Shown piece after piece: positions 1-6,421 of a DNA stretch of 13,442 nt (positions within the stretch are counted from its first letter, which is position 1; the number at the start of each line of letters is the position of its first letter). Source of the stretch: an uncultured Parvibacter sp. (lineage in GTDB: Bacteria > Actinomycetota > Coriobacteriia > Coriobacteriales > Eggerthellaceae); the NCBI GenBank assembly GCA_910587945.1, contig CAJUNI010000038.1, positions 1-13,442 of the forward strand. Direction: 5' to 3'. Both the position numbers and the translations under genes were made by a program. Under the pieces are notes generated by a model, which worked only from the letters and a program-made list of their open reading frames with translations, was not told the origin of the DNA and did no database searches.

Positions 1-94
1 CTTATACCAGTGCAAAAAGCGCACTTAGTCCCTCATGGTGGGTGGTAAACCCCTACCTTCTCATCTCTGTCTTGGCTGGTTGTGTGTCCTGACG
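1..94. other. Short flank downstream of the LicC/LicA-like gene
   Basis: No gene is supported here. The only structure seen is a small hairpin, AGTGC/GCACT around GCAAAAAGC (about 9-25), without a convincing T-run beyond it in the minus-strand direction, so I do not call a terminator. Confidence 0.3.
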
Positions 95-1870
95 CTAAAA
101 CTGGGCGTTCAGTGTTTGGGTCTTTTCGCCAAAGCGTTTCGTGTTGCGATACCAGAGGTAAAGCCACTCGCCCGTGGGATCTCCGCAGGCTTCTTTATAG
201 AGTGCCCACACAAACCAATAGAACGAAGAGAGCGTGGTATAGGCAAAACAATGACGCTCTTCTTCTTTCGTAAGCGGCCGCTCAAAATACATCTCATAAA
301 CCCGCGCCGCCCCTTCAACATCGTAGGGACTGCAACAGACAAACGTGCCAAGGTCACTGGCGTAGTCACTCATACCGGAGTATTCCCAGTCGATGAGATA
401 CATCTCATCGCCGCGCACCAGGAAGTTCGGATCGTAAAAATCGTTATGACACAGACATTGCGGCACCGCATCAGCCACGATGATGGCATGGGCACACTCC
501 GCTAAGTCGTAAAGTTCTTGGAAATCTTTGAAGGTGGTTCGGGAACGCTCATCAAGCATGCGAATGATCTTTTGAGTTTCCTCGTAGATATCGAAGTTCC
601 AGGGAGAGGTAATACCACAGCGATGGAGTCGACGTGCCTTGTCCATAGCCATGGCCACTTCATCCCAATTCTCGTAGTCCAGGGTATGACACCCTTCAAT
701 GAAGCGAGAAATCTTCCAACCCGCGTTGCCATCTTCGTAAATGAACGTGTCGTCCAACCCGAGCTCTCGCGCCACCGATTGCGAGAATGCCTCACTTTCG
801 CGATTAATGATCTCGTCGGTACCTTCGCCCGGATGGCGATATACATAGGCGGTGCCATCGACGGTGAAGCTAAAGGACAAGTTAGTGATACCTTGGGAGA
901 TGGGGGCGATAGCCGTGATGTCATTGCGCTCGCAGTGCAACACCGTGCAAATGTTGTCGAAAATGCAGGAATCCACGTTCTGAATGAAAGTCGGATCAAA
1001 GGCCGACACTTCATCCAGCGAATCAAACTCCCAAATGACTCCTTCCGGATAGGGGCGCATGACCATAGCGAACTGCTCGATATGGTCGATATAAATGTCT
1101 TCCCATAACTTGGCCGCAGTTTCCGGCTCGTTGTAAATAGCGTCAAGCAGCTTAATGAACGCTTGAGAGAACGTACGGTCCCAGTACACGTGGCCCATCA
1201 TGACCCAGGAATCAGCGCCCCCTACTTCGACCCCTTGAATAAGACCGGCATCGTTCACCTTCGTGAAGCAATACTCCTCGGTTTCCCCTTCTTCATACAC
1301 CGCCGAATAGTAGGACTCATAGACGTAGCGCTCAAAGGGGTTGCTCGTAAAGTAGTCATCTGATGAGCAGATATAGGTGTTATCAAGCACATCGGCCACG
1401 CAACGAATGGAAGAATTGTTATTGCGGGAAAGATATTCACCATTGATGCGAATGTGAACATTGAACTCGTCTTCTAAATAGAAGAACTCTTCTTTCTTGT
1501 AGCCCAATACCAAATAGATGTCTTCGATGCCAGCTTCGCGCAGCTGACGAATTTGGCGCTCTACCAGCACTTCGCCACGAACCGTAAGCACACCTTTCGG
1601 GCGCTCATAGGAAATAGGTGCAAAGCGTGACGACATACCCGCTGCCATGATGACCGCGTTGCGCACGCGATAGGGCTCCAAGCGCTCAAGGCCCTGCTCC
1701 GTTACCACGTTATCCAACGAAAGAGCCTCGATCTCGGGCGCCTTCAACGAAGCCAACGCCCAGGCCGCTTCTTCGGCCTCAAGACCCGAAGCGTTGATGA
1801 GCGCGTCATCGCTTAGCCCTTCTTGAGCCAAAGCCGTAACGAGAATAGTGAATTGAGACTTTCGCAACAT
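95..1870 (-). CDS. LicC/LicA-like fusion: sugar/choline-phosphate nucleotidyltransferase plus choline-kinase-type phosphotransferase
   Basis: This 591-residue cytoplasmic protein appears to join three parts. Residues 1-65 are a small helical segment that could be a winged-helix-like domain. Residues 69-290 form a nucleotidyltransferase with the signature AAGMSSRFAPISYERPKG at 76-93 (glycine-rich NTP loop, Arg, Pro-Lys). Residues 300-590 form an aminoglycoside-phosphotransferase/choline-kinase fold, with the catalytic loop HNDFYDPNF at 475-483 and the metal-binding DWEYSG at 494-499. In LicC/LicA-type pathways these activities phosphorylate choline (or a similar amino alcohol) and convert it to the CDP form for decorating surface glycans. 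The true substrate cannot be read from the sequence. An in-frame ATG at 1936 exists, but I chose 1870 because GGGGAAAG lies about 9 nt before it and the family similarity begins there. The 22 extra residues would also overlap a likely promoter. No neighbouring gene supports a teichoic-acid or capsule role. Fold assignment is firm; substrate is inferred. Confidence 0.82.
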   Translation of the reverse strand: MLRKSQFTILVTALAQEGLSDDALINASGLEAEEAAWALASLKAPEIEALSLDNVVTEQGLERLEPYRVRNAVIMAAGMSSRFAPISYERPKGVLTVRGEVLVERQIRQLREAGIEDIYLVLGYKKEEFFYLEDEFNVHIRINGEYLSRNNNSSIRCVADVLDNTYICSSDDYFTSNPFERYVYESYYSAVYEEGETEEYCFTKVNDAGLIQGVEVGGADSWVMMGHVYWDRTFSQAFIKLLDAIYNEPETAAKLWEDIYIDHIEQFAMVMRPYPEGVIWEFDSLDEVSAFDPTFIQNVDSCIFDNICTVLHCERNDITAIAPISQGITNLSFSFTVDGTAYVYRHPGEGTDEIINRESEAFSQSVARELGLDDTFIYEDGNAGWKISRFIEGCHTLDYENWDEVAMAMDKARRLHRCGITSPWNFDIYEETQKIIRMLDERSRTTFKDFQELYDLAECAHAIIVADAVPQCLCHNDFYDPNFLVRGDEMYLIDWEYSGMSDYASDLGTFVCCSPYDVEGAARVYEMYFERPLTKEEERHCFAYTTLSSFYWFVWALYKEACGDPTGEWLYLWYRNTKRFGEKTQTLNAQF

Positions 1871-1906
1871 GTTCAGTTTCTTTCCCCTGATTCCAAAAAA
1901 CTGAAC
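1871..1906 (-). repeat. Inverted repeat flush with the start codon of the LicC/LicA-like gene
   Basis: GTTCAGTTT (1871-1879) and AAACTGAAC (1898-1906) are perfect 9-nt inverted arms separated by 18 nt. Read on the minus strand, the repeat ends at the base before the ATG and holds the putative Shine-Dalgarno GGGGAAAG in its loop. It could be a repressor operator close to the transcription start or an RNA hairpin that controls initiation. The symmetry is directly seen; the role is inferred. Confidence 0.6.
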
Positions 1907-1908
1907 AC

Positions 1909-1936
1909 ATGCTAACAACTTCATTGCATATTTCAA
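1909..1936 (-). promoter_or_regulatory. Possible sigma-70 promoter of the LicC/LicA-like gene
   Basis: On the minus strand, TTGAAA (1931-1936) is followed after 16 nt by TAGCAT (1909-1914). Transcription would begin near 1902, inside the inverted repeat that precedes the gene. The -10 match is mediocre, so this is a weak call based only on consensus similarity and position. Confidence 0.35.
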
Positions 1937-2094
1937 TAGTTTTCATTCACGAAATCGCTTTTTGGAATATTTTATGAACGCAAAAGGTGAGAATTCGGCT
2001 TCGATTTTACTCCTACGACCCCTAAGGTAGACCGTTCAGCTCCTACCGTTCGCGGCTGCCCTTCCCCCAGTAAGACCGCTTTCTCAGAAATAAG

Positions 2095-2123
2095 TTGCCC
2101 CGCCGTTGCCTAAAACCCATAAT
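2095..2123 (+). promoter_or_regulatory. Likely sigma-70 promoter of the glycine riboswitch / symporter unit
   Basis: TTGCCC (2095-2100) is spaced exactly 17 nt from CATAAT (2118-2123), a five-of-six match to the -10 consensus. Transcription would start near 2130, giving a leader of about 200 nt that contains the whole riboswitch. The stretch between the divergent gene start at 1870 and this point holds no convincing gene. Confidence 0.55.
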
Positions 2124-2184
2124 TGGCCCGTCAATGTTTCTGTGATGTCTTCGGGATGCCCACGCAAACCGGAGGCGGAGAAAA

Positions 2185-2300
2185 CTCTGGAGAACTCTTA
2201 AGTGAGTGCCGAAGGTGCAAGGCGGTGCAATGGATGCCGCCGAATCTCTCAGGCAAACGGACAGAGGAGCTGACAGTTGCCCTTGCAACGCGCGCTCTCC
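2185..2300 (+). ncRNA. Glycine riboswitch (single gcvT-type aptamer with possible 3' ghost stem)
   Basis: The conserved glycine-aptamer core is recognisable: GCCGAAGGTGCAA at 2208-2220 and GAATCTCTCAGGCAAA at 2242-2257, followed by GGACAGAG. P1 can form between CTCTG (2185-2189) and CAGAG (2262-2266). A hairpin GGCGG/CCGCC (2221-2225 with 2237-2241) lies between the core blocks. No second complete aptamer is visible. Just downstream, GAGC (2267-2270) with GCTC (2294-2297), enclosing GTTGC/GCAAC (2276-2280 with 2285-2289), resembles the ghost-aptamer stem described for singlet glycine riboswitches. Glycine riboswitches commonly precede glycine cleavage genes or AGCS-type glycine/alanine transporters, and the latter is the case here. 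Aptamer identity is strong; the ghost stem is inference. Confidence 0.9.
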
Positions 2301-2328
2301 AAGTTTTCAAAGAGAAAGAAGGAGAAGC
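2294..2328 (+). promoter_or_regulatory. Putative Shine-Dalgarno-masking stem (riboswitch expression platform)
   Basis: GCTCTCC (2294-2300) can pair with GGAGAaGC (2321-2328), using a single bulged A, and would cover the AAGGAG ribosome-binding site right up to the GTG start. The 5' half of this stem (2294-2297) also pairs in the alternative ghost stem of the riboswitch. This gives two mutually exclusive folds and suggests glycine-dependent translational control, with the bound state exposing the site. Pairing is seen; the direction of switching is inferred. Confidence 0.5.
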
Positions 2329-3852
2329 GTGGAAGAGGCACTGCTTGGTATTGTTACCACCATTAACAACTATCTCTCAAATTACATCCTAATTATCTTA
2401 CTGCTAGGCATGGGCCTGTGGTTCTCCATCCGCACGCGGTTCATTCAGTTCCGCTGCTTTAGTGAAGGCTGGCGTCGCCTCTTTGGCGATTTCTCCTTGC
2501 GGGGCGGAAACCAGGGAGGCGGCATGACCTCCTTCCAGGCATTGTCTACCGCAGTGGCCGCTCAGGTAGGCACGGGCAACATCGTGGGTGCCTGTGGCGC
2601 CATCATCGTGGGTGGTCCGGGCGCCATCTTTTGGATGTGGATCATCGCCCTGTTAGGTATGGCTACCAACTATGCTGAGGCGGTCATGGCCCAAAAGACG
2701 CGCGTGGTAGACGCCGATGGCACCGTTCATGGTGGCCCGGTCTACTACATCACCACCGCCTTCAAAGGTAATGGCGGTAAGTTCTTGGCTGGCTTTTTTG
2801 CCGTTGCCATCATCTTGGCTCTGGGCTTCATGGGCTGCATGGTGCAATCCAACTCCATTGCCGAAACCATGAACTCGGCCTTTGGAATTCCCACTTGGAT
2901 TGTAGGCCTTGCGGTCGTGATCTTAGCGGGCATCGTATTCATCGGCGGCGTTTCTCGCTTAGCTTCCGTCACCGAGAAGATTGTTCCCATCATGGCTGTG
3001 CTCTATGTGGTGGGCTCGTTGGTAATCCTTATCATGAATGCCCCCGCTATCCCGGCTACCTTCGCTCTGATTTTTGAATGCGCCTTTAACCCGGCTGCCA
3101 CTGTTGGTGGTGCCACCTTTGGCATCATTGCCGCTATCAGCCAAGGTGCGAAGCGTGGTCTGTTCTCCAATGAGGCTGGTATGGGTTCTACCCCCCACGC
3201 TCATGCATTGGCCGAGGTCAAATATCCCCATGAGCAGGGCGTTGTGGCTATGATCGGCGTGTTCATTGACACCATCGTTGTCGTAACCATGACAGCACTG
3301 GTGGTACTCTCCACTCTCTATGTAGGCGACGGCGTTCTGGCCACCGGCGATTACGCCACCCTTACGGCAGAAACCATCACCAAGACCAACATCGCCCAGC
3401 TTGCCTTCGGCCAGTTCTTTGGCGAGAGCTTTGGTGCTTGGTTCGTAGCCATCTGCCTACTCTTCTTCGCCTTCTCCACCATCCTGTCTTGGAATCTGTT
3501 TGCCAAGCTCAATGTCGAGTGGCTCTTTGGCAAAAAGGCTGTACTCCCCTTCACCATCATTGCCCTGATCTTCATTTTCCTGGGCTCGTTGCTCTCCAAC
3601 AATTTGGTGTGGGAATTGGCTGACATGTTTAATCAGCTCATGGTTATCCCCAACGCCATCGCTCTCTTTGCACTGTCTGGCGCCGTGTTGGTTATCGCCA
3701 ATGCAAAGCACGACATGAAAGCCACCGACGTCCACGAGGAGAAACTTGAGGACGAAGAACGCGCTGCCTTAAACGCCATGGCCGAAGCTGCTGAAAAGCT
3801 TGATGAGGTTGAAGAAGCCCTGGCTCAAGAGGAACTGGACAAGCGCTCTTAA
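2329..3852 (+). CDS. Alanine/glycine:cation symporter, AGCS family
   Basis: A 507-residue polytopic inner-membrane protein imports small neutral amino acids, probably glycine given its riboswitch, together with Na+ or H+. AGCS hallmarks are clear: the TAVAAQVGTGNIVGACG region at 74-90, HGGPVYY at 134-140, and the block AKRGLFSNEAGMGSTPHAHA at 274-293. Hydrophobic segments run from about residue 17 to 458. I set the start at GTG 2329, preceded by AAGGAG at 2319-2324. The frame stays open upstream to an ATG at 2206, but that codon lies inside the riboswitch aptamer and the extra residues are not membrane-like. After residue 460 there is an unusual acidic tail of nearly 50 residues rich in Glu, Ala and Lys that probably forms a cytoplasmic helix or coiled coil. 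A terminator follows closely, so this is a single-gene unit. Confidence 0.93.
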   Translation: MEEALLGIVTTINNYLSNYILIILLLGMGLWFSIRTRFIQFRCFSEGWRRLFGDFSLRGGNQGGGMTSFQALSTAVAAQVGTGNIVGACGAIIVGGPGAIFWMWIIALLGMATNYAEAVMAQKTRVVDADGTVHGGPVYYITTAFKGNGGKFLAGFFAVAIILALGFMGCMVQSNSIAETMNSAFGIPTWIVGLAVVILAGIVFIGGVSRLASVTEKIVPIMAVLYVVGSLVILIMNAPAIPATFALIFECAFNPAATVGGATFGIIAAISQGAKRGLFSNEAGMGSTPHAHALAEVKYPHEQGVVAMIGVFIDTIVVVTMTALVVLSTLYVGDGVLATGDYATLTAETITKTNIAQLAFGQFFGESFGAWFVAICLLFFAFSTILSWNLFAKLNVEWLFGKKAVLPFTIIALIFIFLGSLLSNNLVWELADMFNQLMVIPNAIALFALSGAVLVIANAKHDMKATDVHEEKLEDEERAALNAMAEAAEKLDEVEEALAQEELDKRS

Positions 3853-3906
3853 CGAGCAGTATGGCTCCGGGCGGCCTCGCGTCCGGCGCTACTCTACAGC
3901 ATTACC

Positions 3907-3940
3907 CGGCTACTGCACACCAACCACTGCGCGGTAGCCG
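3907..3940 (+). repeat. Hairpin-forming inverted repeat after the symporter gene
   Basis: CGGCTAC (3907-3913) pairs with GTAGCCG (3934-3940) across a 20-nt loop. It lies between the symporter stop codon and the main terminator and has no T-run of its own. It may stabilise the 3' end of the transcript. Pairing is seen; function unknown. Confidence 0.4.
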
Positions 3941-3943
3941 CAC

Positions 3944-3984
3944 AACCAGGAGTGAGCTTACTTGGAGCTTGCCCCTGGTTTTTT
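3944..3984 (+). terminator. Rho-independent terminator of the symporter transcript
   Basis: AACCAGG (3944-3950) pairs with CCTGGTT (3974-3980), and the stem continues inward through AGCT/AGCT with one mismatch and two G-U pairs. A run of six T follows at 3979-3984. The minus-strand reading has no comparable T-run, so it should act mainly on the plus-strand transcript and separates it from the converging minus-strand cluster. Confidence 0.85.
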
Positions 3985-4024
3985 ATTGCCTGCAGGTATG
4001 AGAGACAGAGTTGAGAGAGACCTC

Positions 4025-4252
4025 TTAGCACGAATCCTCGAGATCCGTATAGTCCGGTTGGGCAGCTGCTCGAGCCACGGCTTCTTGCACCAGCTCTTCA
4101 TAGCCGCGCAGCGCTGCAAAGGGCTTGAATTGCTTTGCCCGATCCGGATGCACCTTCCCTACCATGTAGCGCTCCGGGTGCACGGAGCGTGCGGCCTTAG
4201 CTTGCAGCGCCTCCCATACCGCGGGTTCAATGCCGTAGCGATTCTCAGGCAT
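4025..4252 (-). CDS. YolD-like small protein, partner of the Y-family polymerase
   Basis: A 75-residue soluble protein whose ATG overlaps the end of the polymerase gene by 8 nt, with AGGGGG a few nt upstream, so translation is almost certainly coupled. The segment DRAKQFKPFAALRGYEELVQ (37-56) resembles the core of YolD-like proteins (PF08863-type). These are small proteins of uncertain biochemical role that recurrently sit beside UvrX/YqjW-type Y-family polymerases in Firmicutes, often under SOS control. The match rests on this short block plus the context; the N-terminal third is not recognised. It is the last gene of the minus-strand cluster; no clear minus-strand terminator is seen after it. 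Confidence 0.7.
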   Translation of the reverse strand: MPENRYGIEPAVWEALQAKAARSVHPERYMVGKVHPDRAKQFKPFAALRGYEELVQEAVARAAAQPDYTDLEDSC

Positions 4253-5522
4253 GGTGGCCCCCTACTTGATGAGCGCGTTCTAGGCCCCGCGCCTTTTCCT
4301 GAAGCGAGGTTCCACGCATGAGCGCATCTTTGCCGAAGCGATGCTTGATAGCCAAAATAGCCTCTTGGCGCGTGCGTTCCTGAAGCTCCTCTTCAGGTTG
4401 AGCAAACAGACTCGGGGCAGCAAGCTCTTCGGGCTCCAAATGATCACAGGAAACATTAATCCGATGCAACGGCTTGGAGCGGTCCACCTTGTCTTCGTAA
4501 AGTTCCTCAAAGAAAGCCATGAGCGTGTCGAAGGAGTTAGTAGGCGTAAGCAGTTTGCGGCTCGCACTTACATGGGAGACCACGCCATCTTCTTTGCCGT
4601 AGCCTACATAGAGATGGATGGAGCTCGTGACCACGGCTCGGTCCACCAGTTCAAGAACCGTTTCGTCCACCATTTCCCGCAGGATGATCTGCCCTTCTTC
4701 AAAACTGTAATCACAGGGCAAAACTTGACCATTGCCATAGGAGGTGGCTTGAGGCTCATAGGCTTGAATCTCTGCGATGGTACAAGGCTCAATACCCCAA
4801 GCGTGATCAAAGAGGTACTCCGCATCTACGCCAAATTCGCGATAGAGGCGATCTACATCCGCATGAGCAACCGCGCCCAAGGTGGGCAACCCCATGGTCT
4901 CAAGGCGGCGGGCTATTCCCTTCCCAATGCGCCAAATGTCCGTGATGGGCTGGTGGGGCCAAATGACCTCTCGAAAGGTTTCATAGTCCAGCACTCCAAT
5001 ATTGTCAGGGCTGTGCTTGGCCGTGACATCAAGAGCTACTTTTGCAAGAAAGAGATTAGGTCCGAGCCCAGCTGTAGCCGTGATACCCACTTCTTCCAGT
5101 ACGGCTTGGCGCATCGCATTCACCAAGTCTTTGGCCGTGCACTGATACAAACTCAGATAGGGTGTGAGATCAATGAAGCATTCATCGATGGAATAGACGT
5201 GCATATCCTCAGCGCTCACAAAGCGCAAATAGATGGCCACAATCTGGGCCGATACTTCCATATAGCGCTTCATCTGAGGACGCGCCATGATGTAGTCGAT
5301 ACCTTTGGGGATTTCAAATACCCGACAACGTCCTGGAACACCCAAGGCCTTGAGTGCGGGAGATACCGCCAAGCAAATAGTCTTTTCTGTGCGCGACGGA
5401 TCCGCCACCACCAAACGGGCCTTGAACGGATCAAGGCCGCGCTCAATGCACTCAACGCTGGCGTAGAAGCTTTTGAGGTCGATGCAGCAGTATGTTTTCT
5501 CCCATTCATCCATAGGATTCAT
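4245..5522 (-). CDS. Y-family translesion DNA polymerase (UvrX/YqjW-like)
   Basis: A low-fidelity polymerase of the UmuC/DinB superfamily that copies damaged DNA. Numbering is from the GTG at 5537. The catalytic palm is intact: Asp20 in IDLKSFYASVE (19-29), steric-gate Tyr25, and the Asp118-Glu119 pair in YSIDECFID (115-123). A helix-hairpin-helix segment lies near 198-221 and the little-finger domain at about 265-370. SLF (376-378) could be a weak sliding-clamp contact. The C-terminus has RFGKDALMRG (400-409) and ends GGHHA, the tail pattern of UvrX-like polymerases paired with YolD proteins. The start is uncertain: GTG 5537 overlaps the LexA box, so ATG 5522 (used here) or ATG 5513 are preferred. 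None has a strong ribosome site, and coupling to the upstream ModD-like gene is possible. SOS regulation is likely. Confidence 0.9.
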   Translation of the reverse strand: MNPMDEWEKTYCCIDLKSFYASVECIERGLDPFKARLVVADPSRTEKTICLAVSPALKALGVPGRCRVFEIPKGIDYIMARPQMKRYMEVSAQIVAIYLRFVSAEDMHVYSIDECFIDLTPYLSLYQCTAKDLVNAMRQAVLEEVGITATAGLGPNLFLAKVALDVTAKHSPDNIGVLDYETFREVIWPHQPITDIWRIGKGIARRLETMGLPTLGAVAHADVDRLYREFGVDAEYLFDHAWGIEPCTIAEIQAYEPQATSYGNGQVLPCDYSFEEGQIILREMVDETVLELVDRAVVTSSIHLYVGYGKEDGVVSHVSASRKLLTPTNSFDTLMAFFEELYEDKVDRSKPLHRINVSCDHLEPEELAAPSLFAQPEEELQERTRQEAILAIKHRFGKDALMRGTSLQEKARGLERAHQVGGHHA

Positions 5523-5536
5523 GGTATCACAGGACA

Positions 5537-5550
5537 CGAACAGGTGTTCT
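5537..5550. promoter_or_regulatory. LexA/DinR-type SOS box in front of the Y-family polymerase
   Basis: The palindromic CGAACAGGTGTTCT matches the Gram-positive SOS consensus CGAAC-N4-GTTCG at all but the last base. It sits exactly between the ModD-like stop codon (overlapping it by one base) and the preferred polymerase starts. A damage-inducible polymerase is a classical LexA target, which makes a chance match unlikely. The accompanying promoter elements are not clear. Confidence 0.75.
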
Positions 5551-6395
5551 TAAGACAGCAGCTCCATGCGCACGCTCATATCGAGCGGCTTCGCAGCAAA
5601 GGGAGCGGTAGTGGCCAGGCCATCCACCCCGGTGGCAGCGTAGGCCTCCGCATTCAAAGCATTCACGCCACCAGCAGCCACCAGCGTAAGCCCCGGATTA
5701 AGCTCACGCAATTCAGCCACCAACGCCGCTAACTCCTCCACCGGAATCTTGTCCAGCTGCAAGCCATCGACCCCCGCTTTGGCGAGTACCCGCGCCTCTT
5801 CCGGGTTCGCCTCAACAAACAGCTTCTTCTCTACGCAGCGGGCTTTAATGGCCGGGATCTGAGCGACAAACTCATCGAATCCCCCGAGAAACGTACGATG
5901 GTGATCGAACACTAACACCGTTTCCGAAAGGCCCAATCGATGCGGGAACGCACCCCCGATCATGACCGCTTCCGTCACCAGATCCTTCGTTCCCGGCATG
6001 GACTTTCGCGTCGTGAGAACTTCGCAGTGCGGGTTAGCCCGATGGGCCGCATCCACCATAGTCCGTGTAAGCGTGGCCACCGCCGACAGATGATCAAAGA
6101 GGTTCAGGCACACTTTCCAGGCGCTATGAAGATCCGCGGCGGAACCTTCCACTACCAAAAAGACCTCTCCCGCTTGCAGCGTCGCTCCATCGGGATGGGC
6201 CTCCACCACGGTAAGTCCCAGCTTATCCATGATTCGCTGCACCACGGCCATACCCGCAAGCACGCACTCTTGGCGCGTGAAATACTCCATACGCCCAGGC
6301 TGATCCTCAATACCAAGCACCACGCTCGTTAAGTCAAGATAAGGAATATCCTCGGCAATAAGCTGATCGAGGCGGCCATCAGGAATGCGAATCAT
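5550..6395 (-). CDS. modD: ModD / NadC-like (quinolinate phosphoribosyltransferase family) protein
   Basis: A 281-residue cytoplasmic protein of the quinolinate phosphoribosyltransferase fold. The N-terminus IPDGRLDQLIAEDIPYLDLT (4-23) is typical of ModD, the molybdate-operon branch of the NadC family. The catalytic-core motifs follow: TTRKSMPGTKDLV (128-140), GGAFPHRLGL (147-156), VEANPEEA (194-201) and the phosphate-binding AAGGVN (240-245). Family biochemistry would be phosphoribosyl transfer to a pyridine or similar acid, but the true substrate of ModD is unsettled. I chose ATG 6395, with AAGGAG 6 nt upstream; the frame is open further upstream into the MFS gene, but that part is not conserved. 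It starts 26 nt after the MFS gene ends, so the two are probably co-transcribed. No modABC genes are in view, so a molybdenum link is not supported locally. Confidence 0.82.
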   Translation of the reverse strand: MIRIPDGRLDQLIAEDIPYLDLTSVVLGIEDQPGRMEYFTRQECVLAGMAVVQRIMDKLGLTVVEAHPDGATLQAGEVFLVVEGSAADLHSAWKVCLNLFDHLSAVATLTRTMVDAAHRANPHCEVLTTRKSMPGTKDLVTEAVMIGGAFPHRLGLSETVLVFDHHRTFLGGFDEFVAQIPAIKARCVEKKLFVEANPEEARVLAKAGVDGLQLDKIPVEELAALVAELRELNPGLTLVAAGGVNALNAEAYAATGVDGLATTAPFAAKPLDMSVRMELLS

Positions 6396-6421
6396 CACGT
6401 TCTCCTTGATCGTTCTCTTAT

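Noticed and set aside
518..1108. Plus-strand open frame of 196 codons opposite the LicC/LicA-like gene
   Set aside because: Antisense to the well-supported phosphotransferase domain, with no motif or ribosome site.
2206..2328. Upstream start of the AGCS symporter at ATG 2206
   Set aside because: It lies within the glycine aptamer and adds Arg/Cys-rich residues unlike an AGCS N-terminus.
4341..5732. Long plus-strand open frame of 463 codons opposite the polymerase and ModD-like genes
   Set aside because: It is antisense to two genes with intact catalytic motifs, lacks a recognisable domain and has no ribosome site; a shadow frame.
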